From the NCBI RefSeq assembly GCF_021869535.1, contig NW_026262690.1, forward strand, positions 61,636,995 to 61,700,994: DNA of 64,000 nt, in the 5' to 3' direction. The notes below the pieces were generated by a model. That model was not told the origin of the DNA. It saw only the letters and a list, made by a program, of their open reading frames with translations, and searched no databases. Made by a program: the position numbers and the translations under genes. The stretch is from Mytilus californianus (Eukaryota; Mollusca; Bivalvia; Mytilida; Mytilidae). Of this stretch, positions 27,819 to 42,800 are shown piece by piece; the first letter of the stretch is position 1; each line of letters starts with the position of its first letter.

Positions 27819-30800
27819 TCTTTTCTGATTTCTTTGCAACTTACAGCTTGATTCTTTCACTGCTACAGGAAATGGAGGCATCTGAAATTGTAATGCCATA
27901 AAACTATCAAGAAGTTGTAATTATATATGTCCTGTTTTGACAGCTGCAAATTTTCACAATCCAAAAATATTTATTTGACAGAAACTTGACCATTAGTTTA
28001 AACCTCAGAAAAGCAACTGTAAGAGGGAAAACTAAACATTTTTTAATAATATTTCTGTTTTAATATTTTGTTTTTCACTTTTCAATACTTATTTAAAATA
28101 ATCATAATGTTATACAGTGAAACCTAAACCTGTCTATTCCAAACTTCTTAAAGGTCAGCGGATCATGTTTGTTTTAGACCCGGGTTCTGCTTTTACAGGT
28201 TAAAAATATATTAATGTTGGTATGTACAGGGACTTTGCATCAAGTCAGGTTTAGTCTAGTTGGACTGTATTCAATATTATAAATTGCAGTTTTAAATAAA
28301 GACACATTAAAATAACTATTTTTCTAGTACAGCATCAAGAAGTTTTACCATACCAATTTATAGTTATTGTGGAAATCAAAAATAACTACTGTTATGGTTT
28401 TATTAACAACAGGAATAAAATTGCCCAATAAAATTTATACATATATATATATGCAAAATATATCCATAAATGTGTGTGCATTAAAAATATGCTAAAAGAA
28501 AGATAATAAATCATGAAACTGTAAAATCAGGCTTTACACATTAAATTGGTGGGAATGTGATAAAGTTAAGCTGAGTTATCTACCCTGACCTACCTTGGAC
28601 ATTCTGACAGCTTCCTCCTCATCACTGGTAGATACTGACATGTCTAGATGTAAACACTTCTCATGTAGAGCCTGAGACAAATTCAAACTCTTACAAGCTA
28701 ATGCTGTTATGGATTGGTTATCTTCTTCAATATCTGTATAATTATAGAAGCATCATGGATACATAAGTAGTTTTGTAAACTTTATTGATTTTTAGTAGAG
28801 GCTACAAGCTTTTGTGACAGATACTGGGTTGTTTTGTTTGTTTGTTGTTGTTTTTTTGTTCTCATGATAAAACCTTCCTCATAAAAAGCAAGGCAACTAT
28901 ACAGTTAAATGTAATGAGCTGTAAAGTTTTATACAAGAACTAGAGTTGTGGCATAAATAATTTTCAACATACAATCTGAGTTTATCATTTATATTTTTTT
29001 GTTGGGAGAAGGCATAATGCAATTTCAAAATCTCTAAATTAATTTGTGGTCACAGATACTTTTTTTTGTTAATGTATAGAAAATATAATTGAATCAATAT
29101 ATATATCTATATGTTATGCTGTCTATCACAATAATTTGCCTTATTTATATATATTACACCACATCCCTTCTGTTCAAATACAACCATATTTATAAACACA
29201 CAAACTTTTCTGTTGCTGTTGCTGTAAGCTTGCTAGGTATGGATGAACCATTGGGGATACATCTTTTGTTGGACTAGGAGACCGCTTACTACGACCTGGT
29301 GCTGGGGATGACCTAGAAGACAAAAAAGTACCATCATTATAAAAATACTAAAACAATTGTCAAATTAATATTATCAGTATATTTTCATACTGGAAATTTG
29401 CATAAAACAACCCAGATGCACATTAGAAAATATTTGGAACAGGATAGACAGAAAAAATAAAACCTCCTCAATCTGCACTCCTATGAATTAATTTCATCTT
29501 ATCATTCTTAATGTTTTGTTTATAGTAGCAGCAGCCATGATTAGATTTACGTCCTGGAAAGAATGATGATTAAAGCGAAGTTGATTTATTTGTACATTAC
29601 CTGTTTTTATCAGAAATTCCACGTCTTTCAAGTTCTTCCTTAATAAAGTTTTTACTATTCCACTCCATACTGTTTACTTTTTCTTCTAAATTCTTCTGGG
29701 TGTCACTCACTTCATTCAACTGAGATGAAAAAGATTTGATGTCTTCCTACAATGAAAGAGGTAAAAAGGTATAGAAATATCTTCGAATACTATGCATATT
29801 ATGTTTCAGTAACCAGAAATATATTTACATGCAGATTACTGTTTAATATCAAGTCTATTTCTCAAATGGAAACAATTCATGGGGACAATTGGATGTTAGT
29901 CTAATGTACATGCTTTACAGAAATAAATGTAATTGGATGTTAGTCAGATGCACATGCTTTACAGAAATAAATGTAATTGGATGTTAGTCAGATGTACATG
30001 CTTTACAGAAATAAATGTAATTGGATGTTAGTCAGATGTACATGCTTTACAGAAATAAATGTAATTGGATGTTAGTCAGGTGTACATGCTTTACAGAAAT
30101 AAATGTAATTGGATGTTAGTCAGATGTACATGCTTTACAGATATAAATGTAATTGGATGTTAGTCTAATGTACATGCTTTACAGAAATAAATGTAGAAGT
30201 AACAGTCTATGACATACACTCAGGTTCAAAGGTAAAAGTCTACTTTGGATTTCAAATAGGCCTTTTAAAATTTTAACTAAAGAAATGTATTAAAAACTGT
30301 GATATTTTTTTCTTACTTTGCAGTATTCAAACTTACAATGTCCATAAAAATGTTTTGACTTAACATTAAAAACCTTTTAAACAGACGGGTCAACATATAC
30401 ATAAGTATTGTGACTGTTCTGTTGTACATTGAATGTCAATTGTCATGGATTACTGATATGCAATTGGTAAAAAAACCAAGTACATACTTTCCACTAATTT
30501 TATTCATTTGTAAATTTTGAAACCCATGAACCAATGATTTTTCAACTAACTATGAAAAATTATGACAAAAAAAAACTTTTACAGTATTTTTTTTTTTTTT
30601 ATTTTCCGGTATAGACATAGCTCAGGAAACCATTATGCTTTTGTTGAGGGTAAATGGTCTATCATAAAACGTGATTTAAATATGCAAATATGCATTTCAC
30701 ATTTACTTATCAATAAAATAAATATATTCATCATGCCTTTAGGATTCCTCAAGTTAATCTTGTATTTCTCAGCAACAAATATATTTAAAAAAAATTTGAT

Positions 30801-33800
30801 CCAACATATTAAACCTGATTATGAGGTTATTATGAATTAATTGGTTTCTTTTCATAGCTTGCTTATCCTTTTACACTTAAAGAAAATCCTTCAACTGCTA
30901 AGTTTTCTAATCACTCAGAACTATTTGTAATTCTTAAGGCTTTTCACCCATGAAAAGATTGTTTTCATCCTTTAGTTGATCGATACAAAGGTTCATAAAT
31001 AGTTCAGAAAATTATCAATAAATCAAAATTACCATTTTAACCATCAATATCTAATTGTACAATCATGTATAAAATGGTTTCTTTTAACTTATTTTCCACA
31101 CATAAAATAACAAGCATTCTGTGAGTATTGCCTGGCAATACATAGTCCCCAACCGGTTAAAAATTCATTGTACTGGAATAAAATGCTAACTTGATCTATA
31201 ACTTGTCATGGTGTAAACTAAATAACAAATATCAAGTCAATATCTTCAAACATGACGAAAAATTATGTGGAAAATGTCCAAGGACCATAACTCTGCACAA
31301 AAACTTCAGACCTGAACCAAATTTGAACTTGATCTGTAACTTGTCATGATAAAACTATACACCATTTATCAAAGCAATATCTTCAAGCATGACGAAAAAA
31401 AGTGAGGAAGACTGATTATTTGAGTGAATTTTCTAAGTCCAAGGACCATAACTCTGCACAAAATTATCAGACCAGAACAAAATTCGAACTTGATCTGTGG
31501 CAGTAAGTTATTTAACTTGATGTGTAAACAAATACATTGGTTCAAGGACCATAACTCTGCACAAAATCATTAGTCCAAGGACCATAACTCTGCACAAAAT
31601 CATTAGACCGGACCAAAATTTGAACTTGATCTGTAACTTGTCATGATATAACTGTATATCAATCATCAAATCAATATCTTCAAGCATGACAAAAAAAAGT
31701 GTGGAAAACTGATTATTTGAGTGGATTTTCTTAGTTCAAGGACCATAACTCTGCACAAAATCGTCAGACCAGAACAAAATTCGAACTTGATCTGTAACTT
31801 GCAGGGATGGGCACGATTACTGACAAATGTAATCGATTAATAATCGATTACATGAAGGTATTTTGTGCAATCGATTAATAATCGATTACTCAGATTTTTT
31901 TATGTAATCGATTGCAATCGATTACTTTATCAAAAGTAATTACATTACTTTTCGGTTACTGTCAATTACTTGAATCAAAATTTAAAAAAAAAATAAAGTA
32001 AGTTAAACACAATTATGTTGATCAACGTTTGTATAGTGGAAATTTAGAACTTTACCAAAAAACAGCATTTAAAGCATTGATTCCAAATTATGAGTTGACA
32101 GTTGTTATCTAGATGGAATCTCTTATTGAGGATCAGAATTATTAAAAAGATCTTGAAATTTTGACTTTCAACATGAATTAGAGATGACATCGCATTCCAT
32201 CAATCACTTATATATATATGTTTAAAGTTTTTTTAATAATTTTGCTTTCGTACTGACTTAAGTTAGCTTTTTTGTTTTTATTCATTAAAAGCAGGTATAT
32301 TTTAGCATGGTTATTTACAATGTAGGAAGTTTTCTCTGAAGAAAATATAAAAAGTAGAGTTATTAATTAGTTCAGCTAATTTTAAAGATCAAAATTTATA
32401 ATTATAATGACAGACATGATTTAATCCTTTTGTTGGATAACCACCTTAATTATAGGTTATAAAACTGCCAATGGAGTACAATTTATAACCTGGGGCAAAA
32501 TAATGTAAATCTCCATCTTAATTAGACAAACAGTAATTGAAATAAAAACAAAGTATGTGTCTTATATAGTGATTAGAAGACTTTGATCATCTGATTAGTA
32601 AAGACAAGAAGTTTGTTAAGATTTTTTTACTCTCTAATAAAATTATAAACAGTATATATTTATAGTGTCAACGAGGGATACATGTATCTTTTTCTGAAAA
32701 GAATTTCAATGCATAGGCATTGGTTCATTGTTAAAAGGATTTTGTGTACTTTCTTATCTTTTATATACATGTATATCATAACATTATGAGAAATCAACTG
32801 TTTATCTATTCTAAGCTTAAATCTTATTGAAAATTATGCTTTTAGGAAATTTAATACAAATAAGCTTACTACTTTAAGGAAGTACAGAACTTAAGACACA
32901 TTTCTTATTTTAAATCTATTTTCTTATTTTAATATAAAAGGTGTTGACTTATTGACAAGCACATAAATCCATTTGTTTCAAAAGCTAGATATAAAGTAAA
33001 TTATGGTAGGGGATCTGGTTGATCATAATGCAGCTTGAGACAATAGATAGAAATATAAAGGCAGTTGATAAAATCTTTAAGTCATATCAGTACTTCAAAG
33101 TGATGAATACATACATGTTTTCATTTAAAATAGGTTATATTTCATCAAACTATTTTACTAAAGTAATCGAAATGTAATCGAAAGTAATCGATGATTACAT
33201 CATGATTTTTGCTGTAATCGATTAAATTACGATTACATGTAATCGAAAATGTCTTCGATTACAGATTACTGTAGATTACTGGAAAAAATGTAATCAATTA
33301 CAATCGATTACGATTACAGATTACGATTACCCCATCCCTGGTAACTTGTCATGATAAAACAATACACCAAATATCAAATCAATATCTTCAAGCACTAAGA
33401 AAAAATTGTGGAAAACTGATTAGCCAGACTGACGGATGGACAGACAGACAGACAGACAGAGTGCAAACCTAAAGTTCCCTTGGACTTCATCGGTAGGGGA
33501 CTAATAAACAGGGGCAGAATAAGAGCTCTATCCCCTTCCTCATAAAGAATAAAAAGAGTCAAAGTGAAAACTAAGAAATTACCAATATAAATTAACAAAT
33601 GTTTCAATTTGTTAAGATATAAAAACATTGGTCTCGTTTTCATTAAAACTCCTAGATCCACCACAGAAAGATACAACATATAATGTGCAATAACAAGTAA
33701 AGTATATGTATATGAAGTCAGATATGAAACATTGTACCAATTCATCAAAATGCTTAAAGACCACACAGGCAGAAGAAATAGTTTAACTTTTCTATTTCAT

Positions 33801-36800
33801 TTTGGTCCACATCAGTGGTGTTTGACTTTTCCATTGTTTAGTCTTTTTCATTATTACAAGAGGAGTATAACATTTCATTAAGGGTACTGTTCATAAGGTA
33901 ACTGTTTTCTTTTAAATTGTAATTCAGATTCTGATATAAATATAAATATTTTTTAGGTATACTGATGGAATGACTGGATATAAGCCAACATTTTCAAAGT
34001 TGCATTAGAATAATCATAACAGTTTTGTATTTCAATAGTAAACAGAATTGATGATTGCAATTACTTTCACTTTCATCATCAAGAACCTTCATTTTTTTCA
34101 TAATCTATGTTCTGATTCTGGTAATTATTTAAATGCAATTCACTTACAGTCAATTTCCTAATGCATGCAGAGTAAGAGTTTGGTTGGCTTGCTTGCCTTG
34201 CTTGCTTTATTTTTAGCTAAATTTGATTATTTGATAGTGTCCAATCAAATTTAAGTATAAAGTATACAAGTTTAACTCTGCCTTTATATATTGTATTCAG
34301 ATGTCAATCTTAATTACAATGCTTGAGCAAACATTAACACAAACAAGGCAAGCAAACCAACCAAACCTTTAACTTGCTCTTAGCATTATGATAACAGCTG
34401 TAAGCCACTGAGAAACTTACTCTTAACAGATTGACAGCACCAGTTAAATCTTTGACTTCCAGTTCATGTTGGTCTCGTTCACTGGTCATTTGTTGTTGTA
34501 GCTTTTGATCCCCAAACTGTATCTTAGCGAGCTCCTCCATGGCACTGGAGAACCCATGCTTCATTTCTTGTACCATTTCTTGGACCTGAAATACACAAAA
34601 TTTTGAATGGATACTTTATTTCTGCATGATCCTTCATGGAATTTGGAAACCTATGCTTTATTATTTGAAATTGAAATATGATAGGAAAGGGGAACATAAG
34701 CTGTATCTTTGCTATGTTCTCAATACAACTGGAGAGCCTTTTCTGTACCATTTCTGAAACCTGATAAATCCCAATGAAAAATATAAAATTTCCTTTAAAG
34801 CCATCCATTGCACTGGTTTGGTTCATCTTGAGCACCTGCAATATTTACATCGTGTTTAACACCTTAGCATATCTAACCATAGCAGTGGAGACTAGGTCCT
34901 TACACCTGCCATGTTTTCTATTTTCATACAGGTAAATTTTAGGTTCAGTTATCTAAGAAGAACTACTCTGAAGGACTGAATTTTGTAATTCAAACAAATT
35001 CTACAACAACTTGGATTACTAGTTCACTCCTGCACTTTGATATACATTTACTTTAACTGTGCTGTTATAGGATTGACCCCCCCACCCCCAAATACCCCCT
35101 CTTTCCTACTGCGGCAATATTAGTGGACCTTTTCACAGTTACATTTGATTTCCAAAAACTCATTTCAAACCTGTTTGAATCTATTGAAATGTAAATATTA
35201 TTTTTTGCCTTAAATCTACAAAACTTAGTCAATTATATTAAATGCTAATAAAATGCTCCGCCGGGCGCAGCTTGATACGACCGCAGAGGTCGAACCCTGA
35301 ACAGTTGGGGCAAGTATGGACACAACATTCAAGCTTGATACAGCACTGAATTTGGATTGTGATTAGGTATTTGACACAGCATAGGTTTCTGACACAGAAT
35401 GAATGTGGTCTAAGAACTTAAAAAATTTTAATTTACCTATTCAAACCATTTCATTATTATTTAAGGAATGACTGTAATATTTTTTCTGTCTATGAAGAAA
35501 TAACATCAAAAATGTGGTGCACACTGAATAACCCGCGTAGCGGGTTATTTTAAAGTGTGCACCACATTTTTTATGTGTTATTTCGAATAGACAGATAAAA
35601 TATTAGTCATTTCTTATAATTTATTTCCTAATTCCATTTTAAACCGGTGTAAATCATGAAAAAACGTTGATGACGTCAAGGTCACATGACAAAATTATGT
35701 CTATGATCTGATAAACAAAACAACGTCAGCCAATCGGAAGACATGTTACATCCAAAATTAAATTATTTGCTTATATATATATAAATCAGAAATAACCAAT
35801 TTAAAATGGAAAATTTTAAAGAAAAAAAAAGGAAAAAAAAAAAATCCCTCCCCCAAATGTTTTGAACCCCCTTATGATTCATCACCCCCAAAATCAATCC
35901 CAGCCTTCCCTTTGTGTTATGGTACCTTGCAGTACAATTTCAAAGAGATCCTTACACAAGTTATTGTCTGGAAACTAGAAAAATGCTTGTTTTTAGACCC
36001 CTTTTTGGCCCCAAATTCCTAAACGTTTAGGGCAATTACCCCAAAACTCAAACCCAGCTTTCCCTTTGTGATATGGAACCTTGTAGTACAATTTCAGAAA
36101 GATCCATATACTTAAACACAAGTTATTGTCATGAAACTAGAAAAATGCTTGTTTTTTGCCCCTTTTTTGGCCCCTATTTCCTAAAATTTTGAGGCAATTA
36201 CCCCCAAAATCAATCCCAGCATTCCCTTTGTGATATTGAACCTTGTGGTACAATGTCAGAGAGATCCATACACTAACACACAAGTTATGTCTGGAAGTTA
36301 CAAAAATGCTTATTTTTGGCCCCTTTTTGGCCCCTAATTCCTTAACTGTTGGTACCATAACCCCCAAAATCAATCCCAACCTTTCTTTTGTGGTATTGAA
36401 CCTTATCTTAAAATTTCATAGAGATCTACTCACTTAAACTAAAGTTAGAGTGCGAAAAACCAATGTGTCTTCGGATGACGACGACACCGGACGACGACGC
36501 CAACATCATACCAATACACGACCGCAAAATTTTTTTGAGGTCATATAAAAAATCAAATTTTGAATGAACGGTTGTAAATCATGTAAGATCAATATGTTGA
36601 CCTATCTTTTTTTTCATGGTATTTTTGTTGGGTTGCTCTCCCACTGACATACATTGATACCACTTAGTTCTCTTTTTATTCCTATAATAAAGTTTTAATC
36701 ACATGAGGTACAAATGTATAAACTTTACAATCAATAGAACATAAATTTCAAGGTCTTAAACTTCTAGCATGTAAATTAAAATTTTGTAATAAGGTCACAT

Positions 36801-39800
36801 TTACTTTCCTACATTAAAGAGGACAACAGTGTCAGAATTTTAATTTCTTCCCAATTAGTGACATTACCAAACTACTCATGTATTGGGTGATAGATGACTA
36901 CTTATGATATATCTCAAGTATAATAGTCTAGGCCTCCCTAAGCACCATGTCAAATTTTCATTTAAATTAGATGGGGTTATGTGGTTAAATTAGCTGGTCT
37001 TACTTGGTTAAATTGCTTCAGGTCTATTGAACTAAAAAAATCAAACTCCTTACTTTAAAAAGAAGATTTAGTATAATTTATGATAACATTAATCAATATA
37101 TGTACAGCTGAATTAATAGTCTAGTAACTTGGTGTATTTTTCATAAACATGGTTTAGTACAAGTCAATAACTCTGTAGCAGTGCTCTAATATTTTTTAAA
37201 TTGTAATCCTGGTATTATAAGGAAAATATATTTCATAATCAAACCAAGCAACAAAAGCCTCTATTTTATTATACACTCTTGTTTTTTTTCTGTAAGTATC
37301 ACATATAAACCCATCAGTTTAAGAGCTGAAATGTCAATTAAGTTAACGTCGGACATGGTAGACATAAGTATCTAATGCAATAAAAAATACAAAAAATACT
37401 TCCATATTTAGAATGAAAAAGTGCAAAAAGATTTAACATTCAAGTCCATAAAAACAACTAACCAGCAAAGGCATCGCCGATCGGATTTGTCTAGGGTAGA
37501 CAATGCTACACAAACAGGAAAAATTTAAAGACTTTTAAACATATATATATGTATTGTGTTTACAATTTCTTATAGTGCTTCAATTGATCACTTATATATT
37601 TTGTAAAGAAATGTCATTTTTCATGACCTTGAGCTTATATAATCAAAAGCAAAACTATGAAGAAGTTTTATAAAATTACCAGGGGTACAGTGTTTCTTTT
37701 AGTGGCAAGTAACAGGAGTGTAATGTCTTTACATTTGTTCATGTATAGACTTCAAATTAGTAGACTATTGAACGTTTTCAGGGAGAAACATTATATTACT
37801 TCAAAGAATTACCAAATCTGTCTTAAATTGAATAAAGACAGCCTTGCACTAGATGACCAAAACTTATAATGGAAACAATTTTCCAATGCCTACAGACAAA
37901 GTGACAGATAATTTCATAATTGTTGTGTTGGGTATTAAAATAACTATGCAGCGTGACTAATATGATTAAATACTGGACTTATCAAGGTTATAAAGCCGAA
38001 TTAGGAAGAAAAGTATAATACCAGAGTGTGACTATTGTACAAGTTATGTTCTCTTATTACTCGTTGATTAACTTTAATAGCCCCTTTATTATTGGGAGAT
38101 TATGAAATGTATTATAATATACATGACCTAATCTTAAATCAGTCAAATATTTTACTAGTATTTACAATCTAATGTTTGTATCATTCCTATTTCATTTGAC
38201 TGACAGTTGAATAATTTCCATTTCTTTTTTTTTATAATCTTTTACTGATTCTGACCAATCAATTTTTTCAATTTTTTCAACTATACATGAAAAAAATATT
38301 AAACATTGAACCTAAAAAAAATCCTTATATACCATATAACAACCTCTAGGTTTTTTTAGGGTTTTATTGTGTTTTTGGGTTGCTGTTTCACTTATGTTAT
38401 ACATCAAAACATTTTAATTCCCCAAATTTTCTCAGAGAATTAAAGAAAATTGGTAGTTTTCCTGGAGTACTAAAAAGAAATCAACATTTGATAACTGACT
38501 TATTCTACCACAAACCAGTATATCCAGTCTCAGGTATATCCCTATCTCTTCCCTTTTTTTCAAACTAATGAACCACAGTTCAACATAATACTCTTAGTTG
38601 TAATAGACAGGGGTGATCTGTACAGAAAGTTATTTAATGTTAAATGACAAAGCTTCTTTTTTACGGGAGGAGGACTCGTGGTCATGTTTTCCCTTTGAAC
38701 TCAATAATTATTTTTTTAATTTTCAACCTTAAACTTTATTCCGCAATTTATTTTTTTAATCTTCTGATGCACATAGAATTATATTTTAAGTTAAGTTTTG
38801 AATGGTGCTGATTCAGGAAAATTTCAAAGTCGGATATGTTTTGGTACCTTTCAAGCCAAATCACATTTTCTTCAAAATCATGCAACTAGTTTTTAAATTA
38901 AATTAGCCCCAACCTAATTATTTTTTAATAATAGCACCCTTATTCAATACATGTACCAACAAGGCTTAAATTATGGATTAGTAAGGAATAAATTCCTACA
39001 ACAAAATAGTCAAAGCCTAGTCCTAATTTTATTAATTTGTCACTAAACATAAACATATGTTAACTGATCATAAAAAGAAGAAAAAAACATTTCGCTCCAG
39101 GTGGAATCAGTATTAAATTGATACTGATTGATTTATGTTGATTTTGATGGTAATGCTAACCACAGAAATCTTCAGCAAAACCACAGAATGAGTAAAAGTA
39201 CTTTTGAAACATTTTTTCATTAGCCAACGGAAAACCATATCAACAAAATAAATGATAAATTGCAAATATGAGTTTACCTGCCATTTTCTGTATGACTCAA
39301 CCCTGCCGACAATTGTCAAATATGTAAATCTCAAAAATCTTTAATAATGTATGTTATTGATTAAAGTATTATTTCATTTTCTTCATTAATACACTATGCC
39401 ACCCCCACAATTTCATGAACTACATGTAACAGCTGCATATTCAAACAAAACAAGCATGTTTGACCTGCATTGTATTTGAATAATTTCACATTGTCAACTA
39501 TTTTATCACAGTCCAAACTCTAAAGACAAATCAGGTTTTTCATTATAACTGTTTTGGTGTGAACATTGGTTTACTTGCACCTACTGTGAAGCTAAATAAC
39601 CGTTTCTTATTATAGAAGTCATTATTGCTGCAAAGTATGAAACAACAGTTTGTAGACCATCAAATAATTATAGCTTATAAGGTGTTTTCATACTTATCTC
39701 TGAAAGTCACAATATGAACATATGCGGATTCAGGGGGGGCCCTGGGGGGCCCAGGCCCCCCCTTTTGTGGGAAAAATTTGGTTGATTATATAGGGAATCA

Positions 39801-42800
39801 CTGAAGCATGACTGGAGCGCGGCCCCCCCTTAGGTCAGTCAGCGGGCCCCCCTTATGAATAGTTCTTGATCCGCCACTGATGAAGTTTTTTTTGGGGAGG
39901 TTACTGTTACCACAGCAAAAAAGATTAAAAAAAAAACTTTCATAATTGTGACTCACAGCAGCTGTAAGGAAAACCTGTCAATCGATTTATCATATTTTTT
40001 TGTGCATTTGAATGGTTTTCATGATCAAACAATAGTTGTTCTTTCTTTTACTATCTAACTGGAAGTAGACTTGATGATAAGTTCGGGTCAAGTATTATGT
40101 TGTTGGTTATCAAGACTGATCAAATACATATGATGTGATTATAGCTGTGATATATAGGATTTTACCATGAGCTGATGAGGGTGTTACTGGCACATGGAAG
40201 ACCAATAAAATCCACTATCAATCTATGCCTCCTACAGTGTACTAATCCTCTACTACAGGTAATTTTTTTTTTATTTTGCTGCTGCTGTCTTAATAATGGA
40301 GGAAGGTTGAGCTCTCAAAATTATTTTACAAACCACTTTACTCTCCCTTTTAAAAAGCTAGATCTGATTCATTTATTTGTTGTAGATGTTTAACACCACT
40401 TTCAGCACTATTGGTTATATTGTTGCAGTCAGTTTTTATTGGTGAAGAAAGCCAGATTTCCTAGAGATAACCACCAACCTTTGGCAGAAAAACTGTAAAA
40501 CAAGCTAGATCTAGCTGAGCTTGTAAACTAATGAAATGTATGTGTTACTGTCATGTTTTTGCTGAAGATTTTAATTGATTAAGGATATTATTATATTAAT
40601 TACAATGTAGGCTGAAATCCATTTTACAACCTCAATTATAAATTGAAGAAAAAGTCTTTCCCATGTTACAACCTTAAAAAACAAGCTTGTTCTTGTCAAA
40701 CACAATTTCCCACATTAATATACATTATTAATGTCTTTATTGTCACTAAACATAAAGACATGTAACACTTTAATATCAGTTCCCAGATAAGATAGGAAAT
40801 CAAGTTCCTGTTGTGGTCAAGAAAAAATTACCATAAACCATGTCCAACAGAAACTTTTTGAAAGCTGAGAGATCATTTTTCTTGAACTTGTGTGGAATGA
40901 ATAATTAATGAGCCATATCCTGTTGAAGTAGGTAGAAAGTTTGGGCAAGCAGTACTCTCTCTGCACAAACCAAACCTTGCAACTCTTTTAGGAGGTAATA
41001 AGGTGACCTAATGCTTCTATCAAAGATACCCTCAATTTCCAGAGTCAGCCCAAATTTTAAATTCATTTAGATGACAAGGAAAGTATAAACTTTCTTAAAA
41101 GTGGCACATTTCAAAGCTATCAATTACTTGCCCTAAACAAATATATATTGACCTTCAATAGTAAATAAAAACTTCAAAATTGTATTGGTCAGAGAGCAGT
41201 TATCAACATTTAGCTGAATGATATATGGATAAACCATGGAAAGGACTTAATAAAACTGAGAAGAAACACTGTTATAAATAATCTACCCAAAGTTTTACAT
41301 GGGGATTTTTTAAGATATTAAAAATGATCTCAATATAAGCTTACCAAAGCCAGCTGTTCGGCAAGTTCTCCCTGGTCCATATTGGCTGAAAAATAAACAT
41401 AAACCTCAATATCATATATTCATTATACACTAACTGGCAATTAAAAATGACAACATGACATCTTTATTATTGTATGGCTAATTTCTGTGATATAAATTTA
41501 ACAATCAGTTTAAAATGCAAGAATAAGGTCATTGATATAAACTGGATAAAATAATCAAAAATCATATAAAACATATCGGATTAGGAATCAGTAAAAATGT
41601 CCTAGTTTGAATTTTTTTTCATCTGATATTGTCTATTTCACTTCCTATGTGTAATTTCATATCATAAGTACATTTTTGCTGTAGCAGTTATTGCTGTTCA
41701 AGATTTATAACTACTTCTACTTCACATTGTTATACCTATTCCCATACACACTTTTTATACAGTAAGTCAGGAGCTAAGGTGAAGACAAAGATTTTTAAAG
41801 GTAATTGCTGGTTTTCAAAATATTACTGATGCCATGATTGGACTTATTTCGAAAGAACTTCTTGGACCATCTTTTCTAGATTTGTAAATCCCAAATATAG
41901 TACAAATTTCAGTGGGTCTATGATGAAAATAAATAAATATATTCCAAGTAAATTTATGGATTTCTTCAAAGATGTGCCGAAAAACAATTTAATTCAAAAG
42001 CTGAATGTGTGATGCAGTACAAAGTTAATGAGGTGAGAAGCAAATTTCCAAGTCATGAAATATAAACACTACACTCCTAGTCCTGGACATATATAGCACC
42101 GAAAATGGATTTAAATTTTTATTCATTTCACTTGACATTTTACAAAATTTTATCAATATATATATACATTATACACATGTATAACAATATATACAGACTT
42201 ACTGTAGTGGCAGAAATAATATTCCCTTGAATTTCAATCTTTATCAACAAGTATAGCATGACATTTTTATTTTTTATGGATTTAAATTCCACTTTAATTT
42301 AATATCTACTTTGTGTCACAGTTTATCTTACATTTTATCTATATCAATGTTTACACATGTAAATTCCAAACATTTGTTCCATTGATCTGTTTATTCTAAT
42401 TTTTTGTTCCACAGACTAAAGTTGAAATCACCATTAGAAATGCATGATAAACTAAATCTCTGTCATTCAAGTGGATTAGAAAAACTGAGATTACTCATGT
42501 TGTAAACAGTTGTGTAAGTTAGTTAGGAATGTGACGTGTGTTAAGATGTACATATGAATGGATTTTAAATGCCGTGTAATCAATTTTCATGCAAATTCAA
42601 TATGGAAAAGCAAATATTAATACTGAATTCATTTATTGTTTGTTTAAAGTTTCAAAAAGCTGGCAAATTTAAATAGCGTTTGTCTTTTGTTAAAAGAAGA
42701 CACAATTTGAAATGCCAATATTTTAAAGAACAAAAAACTTCCCAATATATAACACTGTCTTATTCTATAATGACTTTCTTTCAAGGTTAAAAATTTTACA

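Noticed and set aside
29887..30194. CRISPR-like array
   Set aside because: Units are contiguous with no unique spacers and the genome is animal; it is a minisatellite.
33395..33766. 123-codon minus-strand frame
   Set aside because: It starts in plain intron and runs into the GACA-rich end of a tandem array; no domain.
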